From: Nonlabens marinus S1-08
GTDB taxonomy: Bacteria; Bacteroidota; Bacteroidia; Flavobacteriales; Flavobacteriaceae
DNA: 64,000 nucleotides
Direction of reading: 5' to 3'
NCBI RefSeq assembly: GCF_000831385.1
Contig: NZ_AP014548.1
Location: 930,001 to 994,000 of the forward strand
Shown here: positions 1 through 8,724 of the stretch, piece after piece
Layout of the letters: each line of letters begins with the position of its first letter
Numbering within the stretch: position 1 is the stretch's first letter
The notes under the pieces: generated by a model
Seen by the model: only the letters and a program-made list of their open reading frames with translations
What the model was told of the DNA's origin: nothing
The model's database searches: none
Position numbers and translations under genes: made by a program

Positions 1-2
1 TG

Positions 3-611
3 TACTGGAAGATGAGCGTGGACATGTCGCGACCGCTCATACCGCGTATGGGTGCTCATGACCCGCTGGAAGGTTTGCTATGCGCTTTGCAGGCCAGAGA
101 GCTTTCGTTTTCCTATGATGCAGAATTTGACGGTTACATCAATAAATTAAAGAGACTCTGTGCCAGCTCAGATTGGGGCACAGATGACGCGCTGGGAATA
201 GGAGGACTGCTTTTAAATGTGGTAAGAGCGGCAGAACTACAGGAAAAAATAGAGTTGCCAGACTCCATAAAACCTGAACGGTTATTAAGGGACGCGCAAC
301 AAGGATTGGCAGCATTTCGCCGGCTTTATAAAGCTAATGAATCTGCAAATTACCGATTGGCGTTTCGGGAGTGCGGGCTTTCATTAGGACTGCGATGTTT
401 AGAAGGTAATCTGGAATTCCTGAAAGATCATAATTTAAAACCAAGCATACCTGACAAATCCTACGTACTTGCTGAAGAAATTGAAAGTTTCTGGCTGCGG
501 GAAGAAAACAAGAAAGCAGCCACTTATACAGACCATCTGGACATCAATGAGGTAAGTATAGCCGCAAGTCTGCTTGCCATAGATCAACCTAAGATTTACA
601 CCAGACTTTGA
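3..611 (+). CDS. Hypothetical protein, 5' end cut by window edge
   Basis: The reading frame is open to the left edge (codons for Y, W and K precede the first Met at base 12), so the true start probably lies outside the window. About 200 residues are visible, rich in predicted helix, without signal peptide, membrane segment or a motif I recognise. The C-terminal half has several aromatic and acidic helices. It ends 23 bases before the ATG of the erythromycin-esterase-like gene on the same strand, so the two are probably co-transcribed. No function is proposed. Confidence is good that it is coding, because of its length and the tight downstream spacing. Confidence 0.6.
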   Translation, partial: YWKMSVDMSRPLIPRMGAHDPLEGLLCALQARELSFSYDAEFDGYINKLKRLCASSDWGTDDALGIGGLLLNVVRAAELQEKIELPDSIKPERLLRDAQQGLAAFRRLYKANESANYRLAFRECGLSLGLRCLEGNLEFLKDHNLKPSIPDKSYVLAEEIESFWLREENKKAATYTDHLDINEVSIAASLLAIDQPKIYTRL

Positions 612-634
612 ATGAATCACTTAAAAAAAGAACT

Positions 635-1933
635 ATGAAAGATTCCATCATAAAAGCAATTAAGGAAAACAGAAAAGATTTTACAGATAAAGAGGATCTA
701 CAACCCTTTATAGACTCTATAAAAGATAAAAAAGTAGTCATGATGGGAGAAGCTTCTCACGGTACGCATGAATATTACAACTGGCGCGCAAAAATATCCA
801 AAACACTAATGGAAGAACATGGATTCGATTTTGTCGCAGTTGAGGGCGACTGGCCTTCCTGTTATGAGCTCAACCGTCATGTAAAAAACTACCTAGACGA
901 AGAAAAAGACACCAAAACAGCGCTCAAAGAATTCAAGAGATGGCCTACCTGGATGTGGGCCAATTGGGAAGTACATGAATGGGCGCAGTGGCTCAAAGAA
1001 TTCAATAGCGAATTAGCGTCTAAAGAACAAAAAGGATTTTACGGTCTGGATGTCTATAGTTTATGGGAGTCCCTGGATGCAATTATGGGTTATTTAAAAA
1101 AGGAAGATCCCGCCGCCCTTGAAACTGCCAAGACTGCCATGCGCTGTTTTGAGCCTCACCGCGGTGGTGATGGGCAGCAGTACGCCTTGTCCACCAGGCT
1201 GGTTCCAGAGGGTTGCCGTGAAGAAGTAAACGATCTATTGAAGGAAATACGCAGTAAAGTTCCCACTTACAATTCTGATCCAGAACACGCCTTCAGTACC
1301 AAGCAAAATGCTATAGTGGCAAAGAATGCTGAAGAATACTACCGTGTCATGGCCTCTGGTAACGAGTCCACTTGGAATTTACGGGACCGCCACATGATGA
1401 ACACTTTAAATCGGCTGCTGGAATTTCATGGCAAAGATGCAAAGGGAATCGTCTGGGCGCACAATACTCACATAGGTGATGCCTCATTTACTGATATGGG
1501 TGACCAGGGCCTTTTCAATATAGGTGAATTAGCCCGTGATGAATATGAAAAGGAACATGTTTCCCTGATAGGTTTTGGCAGTTATAAGGGCAGTGTCCTT
1601 GCAGGAAAGTCGTGGGGGTCACCGGTTGAAACAATGAATCTACCTGAGGGTCGCGAGAACAGCTGGGAGGATTTATGCCACCAGGCGGGAAAACAGTTCC
1701 ACATAAATATGGAAGATCTTAAATCTAGCATAGAGATCGATACAAGAATCGCCCACAGGGCAGTTGGGGTAGTTTACAACCCACAGCATGAGCGTTTTGG
1801 AAATTATGTACCTACCACCATTCAGGATAGATATGACCATTTTCTCTTCTTTGATGAGACCCAGGCATTGAATCATATCGATATGGAGGCGGCAGATGCC
1901 CAAATTCCTGAAACCTATCCCTTTGGACTGTAG
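635..1933 (+). CDS. Erythromycin esterase family protein
   Basis: 432 residues. Near the N-terminus is GEASHGTHEYY (about residues 38-48), the signature of the erythromycin esterase / EreA-EreB fold, in which a Glu-His pair activates water; E39 and H42 are the equivalents. Later landmarks are AVEGDWPSCYELNRHV and WAHNTHIGDA, supplying the other conserved acidic and His residues. Most members of this family outside clinical strains do not hydrolyse macrolides and their substrate is unknown, so resistance should not be assumed. ATG at 635 is chosen over a TTG at 608 that would overlap the upstream stop; the family motif is intact in both cases. No signal peptide: cytoplasmic. Probably co-transcribed with the preceding gene. 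Confidence 0.85.
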   Translation: MKDSIIKAIKENRKDFTDKEDLQPFIDSIKDKKVVMMGEASHGTHEYYNWRAKISKTLMEEHGFDFVAVEGDWPSCYELNRHVKNYLDEEKDTKTALKEFKRWPTWMWANWEVHEWAQWLKEFNSELASKEQKGFYGLDVYSLWESLDAIMGYLKKEDPAALETAKTAMRCFEPHRGGDGQQYALSTRLVPEGCREEVNDLLKEIRSKVPTYNSDPEHAFSTKQNAIVAKNAEEYYRVMASGNESTWNLRDRHMMNTLNRLLEFHGKDAKGIVWAHNTHIGDASFTDMGDQGLFNIGELARDEYEKEHVSLIGFGSYKGSVLAGKSWGSPVETMNLPEGRENSWEDLCHQAGKQFHINMEDLKSSIEIDTRIAHRAVGVVYNPQHERFGNYVPTTIQDRYDHFLFFDETQALNHIDMEAADAQIPETYPFGL

Positions 1934-1967
1934 TTTCCTATATTTTTGAAAAAAAATTAGGGGTTTT

Positions 1968-1987
1968 TTCGCTTTCGCGAAAGCGAA
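1968..1987. repeat. Dispersed palindrome, full 20 bp copy
   Basis: Perfect self-complementary TTCGCTTTCGCGAAAGCGAA between the esterase-like gene and the 3' end of hemB. It is the first of 22 copies in the window. It could fold into an 8-bp stem with a CGCG loop. Confidence 0.95.
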
Positions 1988-2167
1988 TTAATGTTCTTGA
2001 ATATTGCTTAAAATGAGCATGGTCTCAGTCAATTGATTTTTGCACCGGTTTGCGGTTTTTTTAATACCCTGAAATTGTGTTTCAATAGCACAGGCGTGAG
2101 TATTTTGTTTTTTTAACTACTGGATTTGACGACCAACTAATTTATGGTCTAAAGAATGGAAGAAACA

Positions 2168-2189
2168 CTCTTAATCAGTTGATTAAGAG
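2168..2189 (-). terminator. Possible terminator hairpin behind hemB
   Basis: Two perfect 10-base arms (CTCTTAATCA and TGATTAAGAG) separated by two bases lie 22 bases beyond the hemB stop. The run after it on the minus strand is only weakly T-rich (TGTTTCTT), so a terminator role is uncertain. Confidence 0.35.
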
Positions 2190-2211
2190 AGCTATTGATC
2201 CAGTGGTTTCC

Positions 2212-3186
2212 CTATGAAATCAAATTCACCACATCCTTAGCAAAATAACTAGCGATTAAATTCGCCCCAGCGCGTTTGATGGCAGTGACTTGCTCCATCA
2301 TGACGGCATCGTGGTCCAGCCAGCCTTTTTCAGCGGCTGCCTTGAGCATGGCGTATTCACCACTCACTTGATAAACCGCAATTGGTAATTCGATCTCGTT
2401 ACGTAAGTCACGAACTATATCTAGGTAACATAACCCTGGTTTTACCATAAGAATATCGGCACCTTCATCAATATCCATTAAGGATTCTTTGATCGCTTCG
2501 GCACGGTTCGCAGGGTCCATCTGGTAGGTTTTCTTGTCGCCAAAACCTGGCGCGCTATCCAGCGCATCTCTAAACGGGGCATAGAAAGCACTCGCATACT
2601 TGGCACTATAGCTCATAATGCCAGTGTCGGTAAATCCGTTTTCTTCTAGAGCTTCTCTAATGTAAAGAATACGACCATCCATCATATCGCTGGGTGCAAC
2701 CATATCTGCTCCCGACTGTGCGTGGGAAACGCTCATTTGGGCAAGAACTTCGCTAGTTGCGTCATTGATGATCTTGCCATCCTCCACAATCCCATCATGA
2801 CCGTAGCTGGAATAAGGATCCAGCGCAACGTCTGTCATAACATACATATCTGGTGCGGCATCTTTTACCGTTTTAATGGCGCGTTGCATCAAACCGTCTT
2901 TATTCAAGGCTTCTGTTCCTTTGTTGTCTTTGAGGTTGTAGGGCACTTTGACAAAAAGCAATACACTTTTCAGTCCCATTTTCCAAAGTCCTTTCACTTC
3001 CACGGACAGCAAATCCAGGCTGAATCGGTAATAGTCTGGCATGCTGGCGATTTCTTCCTTAATACCATAGCCTTCTACTATAAATAGGGGCACGATAAAG
3101 TCGCTGGGCGTGATGGTCGTTTCCTGAACTAGGGAACGTATGGAAGCGTTGGTACGCAGTCGTCTATTTCTTCTCAGTGGATACAT
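2212..3186 (-). CDS. hemB: Porphobilinogen synthase (delta-aminolevulinic acid dehydratase)
   Basis: Condenses two 5-aminolevulinate molecules to porphobilinogen, the second common step of heme synthesis, in the cytoplasm. 324 residues, the usual length. The two active-site lysines are visible as K196 (SYSAKYAS) and K249 (LMVKPGLCYLD). The metal-site loop reads DVALDPYSSYGHDG, with Asp/Ala where zinc enzymes have cysteines, so this is a magnesium/potassium-type enzyme as in Pseudomonas rather than the E. coli zinc type. The start is the Met before YPLRRNRRLR, the normal family N-terminus; the upstream extension would lie inside the neighbouring gene. It overlaps the 3' end of the preceding lipoprotein gene by 23 bases, suggesting translational coupling. 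hemA and hemC are about 16 kb away. Confidence 0.97.
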   Translation of the reverse strand: MYPLRRNRRLRTNASIRSLVQETTITPSDFIVPLFIVEGYGIKEEIASMPDYYRFSLDLLSVEVKGLWKMGLKSVLLFVKVPYNLKDNKGTEALNKDGLMQRAIKTVKDAAPDMYVMTDVALDPYSSYGHDGIVEDGKIINDATSEVLAQMSVSHAQSGADMVAPSDMMDGRILYIREALEENGFTDTGIMSYSAKYASAFYAPFRDALDSAPGFGDKKTYQMDPANRAEAIKESLMDIDEGADILMVKPGLCYLDIVRDLRNEIELPIAVYQVSGEYAMLKAAAEKGWLDHDAVMMEQVTAIKRAGANLIASYFAKDVVNLIS

Positions 3187-3622
3187 AAGGCAATTCAAGT
3201 TTTGAAAGTAATTCTTGAAAAGATGCAGTAGCATCTGGTGTGGTAAGAGTTACTTTTTTAGTGTCGTTATAAATTTCAATCCGGCTATGGTTTTGACTCC
3301 GCTCAGTCATCGCTGGATTTACAGCGTCAACTTGGGGTTGAAATCTGATTTTATCTTCTGAAGCGCGGTAGCGATTCTGAACAAAGGTATTGATCAATCG
3401 AACATCATCATAGGAAAGTTCTCGCCGAACCGTTTCTGTTGGACTGAAAAATGCCATTTCGTTATTGAGAAACCCCATTCGGTATTCGCTTCCATTTTCC
3501 AGCGTAAATCGGATTTGAAAATCTTGAGTCTCAAATATGGAATTGATGTTTGCAGCACTGGGATCCAATTCCTGCTGGCAGGAGGTGGTTAGGATCAAAA
3601 TCAGGATAAGAATCTTTTTCAT
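3164..3622 (-). CDS. Small lipoprotein of unknown function upstream of hemB
   Basis: 152 residues. The N-terminus is a short hydrophobic signal (ILILILILTTSC) ending in a lipobox, with C15 as the likely lipidated cysteine, so it should be anchored in the envelope. The mature part contains alternating polar and aromatic residues and no domain I recognise. Its last 23 bases overlap the start of hemB in another frame, placing both in one transcript; a function connected with heme cannot be inferred from that alone. ATG start has no competing upstream codon. Confidence 0.75.
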   Translation of the reverse strand: MKKILILILILTTSCQQELDPSAANINSIFETQDFQIRFTLENGSEYRMGFLNNEMAFFSPTETVRRELSYDDVRLINTFVQNRYRASEDKIRFQPQVDAVNPAMTERSQNHSRIEIYNDTKKVTLTTPDATASFQELLSKLELPYVSTEKK

Positions 3623-3741
3623 AGACTTTTTTTAATGTTAGGTCGAAACCTCTATTTAAAGATGGTGCCGTTGAGGTAGCTCTCGACTACGCTAGAGTAA
3701 GCATTTTTAATCAACACATCATCAAATCAGCACATTAGTAA

Positions 3742-4491
3742 TCAATCCTTTTTCAAAACAGTAGAGCTGGCCTGTGCGGTACACATGACGGTCAAGTCTG
3801 CAATATTGACATGTGGGGGTCTGGTAATAGCAAACAAAATGACATCGGCCACATCTTCTGGTTCTAGGGGTTGGTATCCTTGGTACACTTTTTCTGCTCT
3901 GTCACTATCTCCCTTAAAGCGCACCTCGCTGAAGTTGGTATGTACCAATCCTGGGTTCACAGCCCCTACTCGTATGGAATATGGATTCAAGTCCAGTCGC
4001 ATTCCTGTTGTGATGGCATCTACCGCGTGCTTACTCCCGCAATACACATTCCCGTTAGGATAAACTTCTTTACCAGCAGTGGATCCAATATTGATGATGT
4101 GACCGGACTTACGTTCTCTCATTTGTGGTATGACCGCATGACTCACATAAAGCAATCCCTTCACGTTGATGTCCATCATCGCATCCCAATCTTCCAGACT
4201 TCCTTTATCAATAGGATCCAGACCGTGCGCATTTCCCGCGTTATTTATCAAAACATCTATTTGCTTAAAATCGGCTGGCAGGCTCTGAATCTTTTCAGAA
4301 ACTACTTTTTTATCTCTCACGTCAAATTCTAATGTGTAGATGTTAGTTTGATTGCCTAATTGCTGCTTTAATTCTACTAGTTTCTCCGTATTTCGGCCAC
4401 ACAGGATTAATTTATAAGATTCCGTTGCAAGCATTTTGGCAGTAGCAAGCCCGATGCCACTAGTCGCACCAGTAATTAAGACAGTCTTCAT
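3742..4491 (-). CDS. Short-chain dehydrogenase/reductase (YdfG-like)
   Basis: 249 residues, NAD(P)-dependent oxidoreductase of the classical SDR family. Visible: the cofactor motif TGATSGIG at residues 7-14, NNAG at 83-86, and the catalytic S137, Y150 and K154 (YCGSK). The tail resembles the NADP-dependent 3-hydroxy acid dehydrogenase / malonic semialdehyde reductase YdfG, but substrate assignment from sequence is weak. The start at MKTVLITG is preferred over a Met 14 codons upstream because the Rossmann fold begins directly there. Transcribed alone, toward the hemB cluster, 119 bases before the lipoprotein gene. Confidence 0.9.
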   Translation of the reverse strand: MKTVLITGATSGIGLATAKMLATESYKLILCGRNTEKLVELKQQLGNQTNIYTLEFDVRDKKVVSEKIQSLPADFKQIDVLINNAGNAHGLDPIDKGSLEDWDAMMDINVKGLLYVSHAVIPQMRERKSGHIINIGSTAGKEVYPNGNVYCGSKHAVDAITTGMRLDLNPYSIRVGAVNPGLVHTNFSEVRFKGDSDRAEKVYQGYQPLEPEDVADVILFAITRPPHVNIADLTVMCTAQASSTVLKKD

Positions 4492-4604
4492 AGGTTCTTT
4501 TTTGTAAAGATAAAGAGATAGGACTGGAGTCATTCCGTATTAAACTTTTGGCATGATTTTTTGTCGAAAAACGATGTGAGTGAGGTGTGATGATGTTTTT
4601 AGTG

Positions 4605-4626
4605 TTTCGCTTTCGCGAAAGCGAAA
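4605..4626. repeat. Dispersed palindrome, full copy extended to 22 bp
   Basis: The standard 20-bp palindrome with an extra matching T/A pair at the ends. It stands between the divergent SDR and moxR genes, about 160 bases before moxR. The rest of this 297-base spacer shows no gene and no clear promoter box. Confidence 0.95.
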
Positions 4627-4788
4627 TTCCAACCAGTATCTTGCAAGTTCACGCAGTGCATAGGAAAAGACTTCATTTGTAGGTTGGTAGATCTATAGAT
4701 GGTTTTTAATTTTATGCGAAAATTGGGGCTTTGCCCGCACAAGAAAAAGTATTTTTAGGAGTTACAAACGCGTACAAAATTAGAATCT

Positions 4789-5793
4789 ATGAATCAGGAG
4801 CATACGGCGGTAGATATTGCCAGTATCAATGACAAAGTTCAAGCAGAAAGTGCTTTTATCGATCAGCTGCAAAGCGAGATGAATAAAGTAATTGTAGGAC
4901 AACAACACATGGTCGATCGTTTGTTGATAGGTCTTTTAGGCCGTGGTCACATTTTGCTGGAAGGGGTTCCAGGTCTTGCTAAAACTCTAGCGATTACCAC
5001 ACTTTCACAAGCGGTAAGCGCCAGTTTTTCTAGGATCCAGTTTACTCCAGACTTGCTACCGGCTGATGTTGTGGGTACCTTGATTTATAACATGAAAGAT
5101 GCCGACTTTGCCATACGCAAAGGACCGATTTTTGCCAACTTTGTTTTAGCAGACGAGATCAACCGTGCACCGGCTAAAGTGCAGTCTGCACTATTAGAAG
5201 CCATGCAGGAAAAGCAAGTGACTATTGGTGATACAACTTTCCCACTAGAGCGACCATTTTTAGTAATGGCGACTCAAAACCCAGTGGATCAAGAAGGAAC
5301 TTATCCATTGCCTGAAGCGCAAATGGACCGTTTCATGTTAAAAACGGTCATTGATTACCCAACGATCGCTGATGAGCAATTCATCATGCGAGCCAACCTT
5401 AAAAAGGAATTTCCAAAACCCAACCCTGTAGTATCACCAGCTCAAATTTTACGAGCTCAGGATGCGGTGGAATTGGTGTACATGGATGAAAAGATTGAGA
5501 AATACATTTTGGACATCGTGTTTGCCACTAGATATCCAGAAAAATATAATCTTCCTGATTTGAAGCCGTTGATCAGCTTTGGAGCCTCCCCACGTGGATC
5601 GATCAACCTGGCTAAAGCGGCTAAATGTTATGCCTTCATCAAACGTCGTGGTTACGTGATCCCAGAAGACGTACGCGCAGTGGTGCTGGATGTGCTACGC
5701 CACCGTATCGGTATCACCTATGAAGCGGAGGCAGAGAACTACACCACGGAAGATATCGTGAATAAGATCGTTAATACGATTGAGGTTCCTTAA
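4789..5793 (+). CDS. MoxR-family AAA+ ATPase, first gene of the Bat operon
   Basis: 334 residues. MoxR ATPases act as chaperone-like partners of von Willebrand factor A proteins. Walker A is GVPGLAKT (59-66), Walker B VLADE (119-123), sensor 1 ATQNP (161-165), and the arginine-containing lid lies near SFGASPRGS. Length and motifs are typical. It heads a same-strand series running to batE, in the order known in Bacteroidota (moxR, DUF58, BatD-like, batA, batB, batC, batD, batE). Unusually, a 430-base repeat-bearing spacer separates it from the DUF58 gene, so the downstream genes may need readthrough or a second promoter. Confidence 0.95.
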   Translation: MNQEHTAVDIASINDKVQAESAFIDQLQSEMNKVIVGQQHMVDRLLIGLLGRGHILLEGVPGLAKTLAITTLSQAVSASFSRIQFTPDLLPADVVGTLIYNMKDADFAIRKGPIFANFVLADEINRAPAKVQSALLEAMQEKQVTIGDTTFPLERPFLVMATQNPVDQEGTYPLPEAQMDRFMLKTVIDYPTIADEQFIMRANLKKEFPKPNPVVSPAQILRAQDAVELVYMDEKIEKYILDIVFATRYPEKYNLPDLKPLISFGASPRGSINLAKAAKCYAFIKRRGYVIPEDVRAVVLDVLRHRIGITYEAEAENYTTEDIVNKIVNTIEVP

Positions 5794-5868
5794 ACTAGTT
5801 ATGAGTTCAGAGTTAGGAGTTATGAGTTTTAGAACTTGTGTTTTTAATGATGAATTGGTAATAGCAAT

Positions 5869-5896
5869 GTCAGTTCGAGCGCAGTCGAGAACAGTT
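5869..5896. repeat. Dispersed repeat family 2 (TTCGAGCGCAGTCGAGAAC), copy 1
   Basis: The block beginning GTCAGTTCGAGCGCAGTCGA is repeated almost exactly at 9797, with one extra G, and its core recurs at 5951 and, inverted, at 59513. The arms TTCGA and TCGAGAA are roughly complementary, so a short hairpin is possible. Confidence 0.75.
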
Positions 5897-5950
5897 CGCT
5901 AGTGAAAATCCAAGTTCTAAATCTCAAATCCCAATGAGCTTATAGCCAGT

Positions 5951-5970
5951 TTCGAGCGACAGTCGAGAAA
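5951..5970. repeat. Dispersed repeat family 2, copy 2
   Basis: TTCGAGCGACAGTCGAGAAA, a variant of the copy about 80 bases upstream. Its core is closest, in inverted form, to the copy behind the TPP riboswitch. Confidence 0.7.
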
Positions 5971-6035
5971 TGGTTTTTTCAAAAGCTAAAAATTAAATTG
6001 AAAATCTCAATAAACATTACGTAAAACAACAACCG

Positions 6036-6056
6036 ATTCCGCAATAAATGCGGAAT
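6036..6056. repeat. Inverted repeat ATTCCGCA / TGCGGAAT
   Basis: Perfect 8-base arms around a 5-base loop (ATAAA). A related arm, ATTCCGCA with partner TGCGGGAT, recurs at 6093-6137, which suggests a small repeat family rather than a terminator; no T-run follows. Confidence 0.7.
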
Positions 6057-6092
6057 GACAAACAAGAAAGATTAGGACAAATTGAAAAACAG

Positions 6093-6137
6093 ATTCCGCA
6101 TCACTTCGACAAACTCAGCGCGGCGCAAGTGCGGGAT
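6093..6137. repeat. Imperfect inverted repeat related to 6036
   Basis: Arms ATTCCGCA and TGCGGGAT flank a 29-base middle. Same arm sequence as the preceding element. Confidence 0.55.
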
Positions 6138-6223
6138 AGTAAAATCTGCGAAGTGAAGCAAGCAGCAAAGAGTCTTAATACTTTGTACTAAATACTAACT
6201 ACTGCGAGAGTAACGAGCAAAAC

Positions 6224-7087
6224 ATGGACACAAAAGAACTCCTTAAAAAAGTACGCAAGATCGAGATCAAGACTCGGCGGTTGAGCGATGCCGTTTTTGG
6301 AGGGGAATACCACAGTGCTTTCAAGGGGCGTGGGATGACCTTTAGCGAGGTGCGACAGTATCAGTATGGTGATGATGTGCGCAATATTGATTGGAATGTG
6401 ACTGCTAGATATTCAGAGCCTTTTATCAAGGTGTTTGAAGAAGAGCGAGAACTGACCTTAATGCTGGTAGCAGATGTGAGCGGTTCCACATTGTTCGGTA
6501 CACAGGAACAAATGAAACGGGAGATCATTACTGAAATAAGTGCCACACTTGCGTTTAGTGCTTTGCAAAATAATGACAAGGTTGGACTGCTATTATTCTC
6601 TGACCAAGTGGAATTATTCGTTCCTCCTAAAAAAGGAAAGTTTCACATTTTGAGAATCATCCGGGAGCTTTTGGAATTTGAGCCTCAACATAAAACCACA
6701 GACATGGCTGCGGCTATGGAATACCTAGGCGGCGTGCTTAAGAAGAAAGCCATTGTTTTTGTGATGTCTGACTTTATGAGCGCCAACTATCAAAAGGCCT
6801 TACAAATTGTAGGACGCAAACATGATGTGACTGGAATACGAGTGTATGATCACCGGGAGGAAGAACTACCAGCGATGGGGTTAGTTCCTTTTGTAGATCA
6901 AGAAACCGGTAAGCAGCGCATTATCAATACCAGCTCGCGGTCCGTACGAACTAAATATGCAGCGCATTTTAAAGAAAATGCCGCTTACTTCAAAACCGCC
7001 TTTACTAAAGCTGATGCGGGTGCGATTGATTTAGAAACAAGAGATAATTACACAACAAAATTATTAGGATACTTTAAAAGACGATGA
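6224..7087 (+). CDS. DUF58 domain protein of the Bat operon
   Basis: 287 residues, cytoplasmic, typical length. The DUF58 landmark YGDDVRNIDWNVTAR (48-62) is followed by a von Willebrand-like metal-site motif DVSGS (84-88). In known operons DUF58 proteins are encoded right after MoxR and are thought to work with it on the membrane VWA proteins; the exact activity is not established. It overlaps the next gene by ATGA, indicating coupling. The repeat-rich spacer upstream is the odd point. Confidence 0.93.
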   Translation: MDTKELLKKVRKIEIKTRRLSDAVFGGEYHSAFKGRGMTFSEVRQYQYGDDVRNIDWNVTARYSEPFIKVFEEERELTLMLVADVSGSTLFGTQEQMKREIITEISATLAFSALQNNDKVGLLLFSDQVELFVPPKKGKFHILRIIRELLEFEPQHKTTDMAAAMEYLGGVLKKKAIVFVMSDFMSANYQKALQIVGRKHDVTGIRVYDHREEELPAMGLVPFVDQETGKQRIINTSSRSVRTKYAAHFKENAAYFKTAFTKADAGAIDLETRDNYTTKLLGYFKRR

Positions 7088-8724
7088 TCAGACAACTGTC
7101 CTACATTTTAATTTTTCTAGCTGGTATGCCTGCCATAGCGCAAACGGCGAGCCGCGTTGCGACTAAGATTGATCGAGATTCCATCATGATGGGCGAGGAA
7201 ATCAAACTCCAGCTTACCGTGGAAGCCACGGCGGAGGATTTGGTGGTATTTCCAGTCCAGCAAGCTATGGGAGCCTTAGAGGTTATAGAGTTCTATCCGG
7301 TTGACACCATCAGGGAGAACGACAAGATGCGTTTGTTCAAGCAATACGGTATCACACAGTTTGATAGCGGTGATTACTACATCCCACGCTTAAAAGTTCT
7401 ATTTAATAACAAAGAGCTGTTTTCAGACAGTTTGCTCGTCAAAGTACGGGAAGTACAAACCGATACTACCGTCCAGGGAATGTATGACATCAAACCCGTC
7501 ATTGAGAACGAGTACCAAAAGCCCTTCAATTGGATGGGGCTGCTATGGTTATTGCTTTGGATTCCATTGGGAGTATTGTTTTGGTGGCTTTCGCGAAAGC
7601 GAACTTTCAAAACCTATGAGCAAACACTGCCACCCTATGAGTGGACAAAATATCGTTTGAACAAGTTGGCTGAAAGTGGACTTGCCGAAGATCGTGCTTG
7701 GAAAGCGTATTATACTGAACTCACCTACATTGTACGTCGCTATATTGATACAAAAGTGTACGGTCAAGCGCTAGAAAGCACTACAGATCAGCTGATTCAA
7801 AATATAGAAACCGAAACTGCCGCAAAAGGCGTTTCCATTACAGATAAAACTAAAGAACGCCTACAATCCCTGCTTCAAAAAGCAGATCTGATCAAATTTG
7901 CAGGAGTTATGGGTGATGGAATTTCTGCTAAAGAAGACCGTCAAACCGCGACAGATATTATTTACAACATTCATCAAGTACTGCCGCCGCCTAGTGAGGA
8001 GGAGCTGTTGCTGGACGTTAAATACCGTAAGTCGCAAGAGCGCAAGCGCAAAATCAAAAAGATCTTGATTTATATCGCTGGTGCCATTATCGGGCTAGCC
8101 ATTGCGATAGGTGCATGGGTTGCGGTGGTAGGCTGGGACAATGTAAAGGATCAACTTTTTGGGAATCAGTTGCGCGAGTATTATGAAGGCACGCAATACA
8201 CCAGTAGTTATGGAGTTCCTGAAGTTACCTTGACTACCCCAGAGATTCTAGAGCGCCGTCTAGACTTACCATTAAGCGAGGAGTTTATGAAAGCTGTTTC
8301 TAGTGTGGATGCCTTTGTGTTGAACAGCATTGATGAAGACTTATTTGTAACGGTTACTACCTTCCAGGCGAAAGGAGAAGGATTGAAAGAAGACGAGCAA
8401 TTGCCTAAAGAGGTGTTTACTGAACCTGTGTATCAAAGTTTTGAAAAGCAAGGCGCCACTAATATTTTAATGCTGGATGAACCTGCAGAGCGTAATGGCT
8501 TGAAGGGATTAAAGCTGGAAGGAAGTTTTGATTACGACGGTAACAATTTTGAATATATAGGCTATATGTTTGTCAATGGCGCTAGTGTTCAGCAAGTAAT
8601 TGTAGCGCACAAAAAAGATGAGACTGAAGATGTCGATAAGCAATACGGTAGATTGATCAGCGAGCAGATCATTGCTTCTATGCAATTCACTAAGCCACAA
8701 CCACCTAAAGACGATGCCGAATGA
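7084..8724 (+). CDS. BatD-like membrane protein of the Bat operon
   Basis: 546 residues. A signal peptide (to about AQ20) leads to a beta-rich periplasmic region (21-145), a membrane segment (150-168), a helical cytoplasmic stretch (175-300) resembling the C-terminal region of BatD-type proteins, a second membrane segment (about 327-349) and a C-terminal mixed domain. It starts by a 4-base overlap with the DUF58 gene and overlaps batA in the same way. In Bacteroidota this slot usually holds an unnamed protein; here the second membrane segment and extra C-terminal domain make it longer than a plain BatD-like protein. A palindrome copy encodes LSRK just after the first membrane segment. Confidence 0.8.
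   Translation: MIRQLSYILIFLAGMPAIAQTASRVATKIDRDSIMMGEEIKLQLTVEATAEDLVVFPVQQAMGALEVIEFYPVDTIRENDKMRLFKQYGITQFDSGDYYIPRLKVLFNNKELFSDSLLVKVREVQTDTTVQGMYDIKPVIENEYQKPFNWMGLLWLLLWIPLGVLFWWLSRKRTFKTYEQTLPPYEWTKYRLNKLAESGLAEDRAWKAYYTELTYIVRRYIDTKVYGQALESTTDQLIQNIETETAAKGVSITDKTKERLQSLLQKADLIKFAGVMGDGISAKEDRQTATDIIYNIHQVLPPPSEEELLLDVKYRKSQERKRKIKKILIYIAGAIIGLAIAIGAWVAVVGWDNVKDQLFGNQLREYYEGTQYTSSYGVPEVTLTTPEILERRLDLPLSEEFMKAVSSVDAFVLNSIDEDLFVTVTTFQAKGEGLKEDEQLPKEVFTEPVYQSFEKQGATNILMLDEPAERNGLKGLKLEGSFDYDGNNFEYIGYMFVNGASVQQVIVAHKKDETEDVDKQYGRLISEQIIASMQFTKPQPPKDDAE
7587..7600. repeat. Dispersed palindrome core, inside the BatD-like gene
   Basis: 14-bp core GCTTTCGCGAAAGC, read as L169-S-R-K172 directly after a membrane helix, where positive residues are tolerated. 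It is the only copy in this reading phase. Confidence 0.9.

Larger units (their letters stand above)
5794..6223. other. Gene-free, repeat-rich spacer inside the bat operon
   Basis: 430 bases without a credible gene. It contains two copies of the TTCGAGCG-AGTCGAGAA repeat and two ATTCCGCA inverted repeats, listed separately. Bacteroidota bat operons are normally compact, so this looks like a hot spot for accumulation of small repeats. Confidence 0.7.

Noticed and set aside
635..1933. Macrolide resistance gene
   Set aside because: Fold motifs match the erythromycin esterase family, but most environmental members have no shown macrolide activity and there is no mobile context.
2722..3087. 121-codon plus-strand frame opposite hemB
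   Set aside because: Lies wholly over the conserved HemB domain and has no recognisable feature.
3871..4332. 153-codon plus-strand frame opposite the SDR gene
   Set aside because: Antisense to a clearly recognised dehydrogenase with all catalytic residues; composition (His, Cys, Ser rich) is that of a shadow frame.
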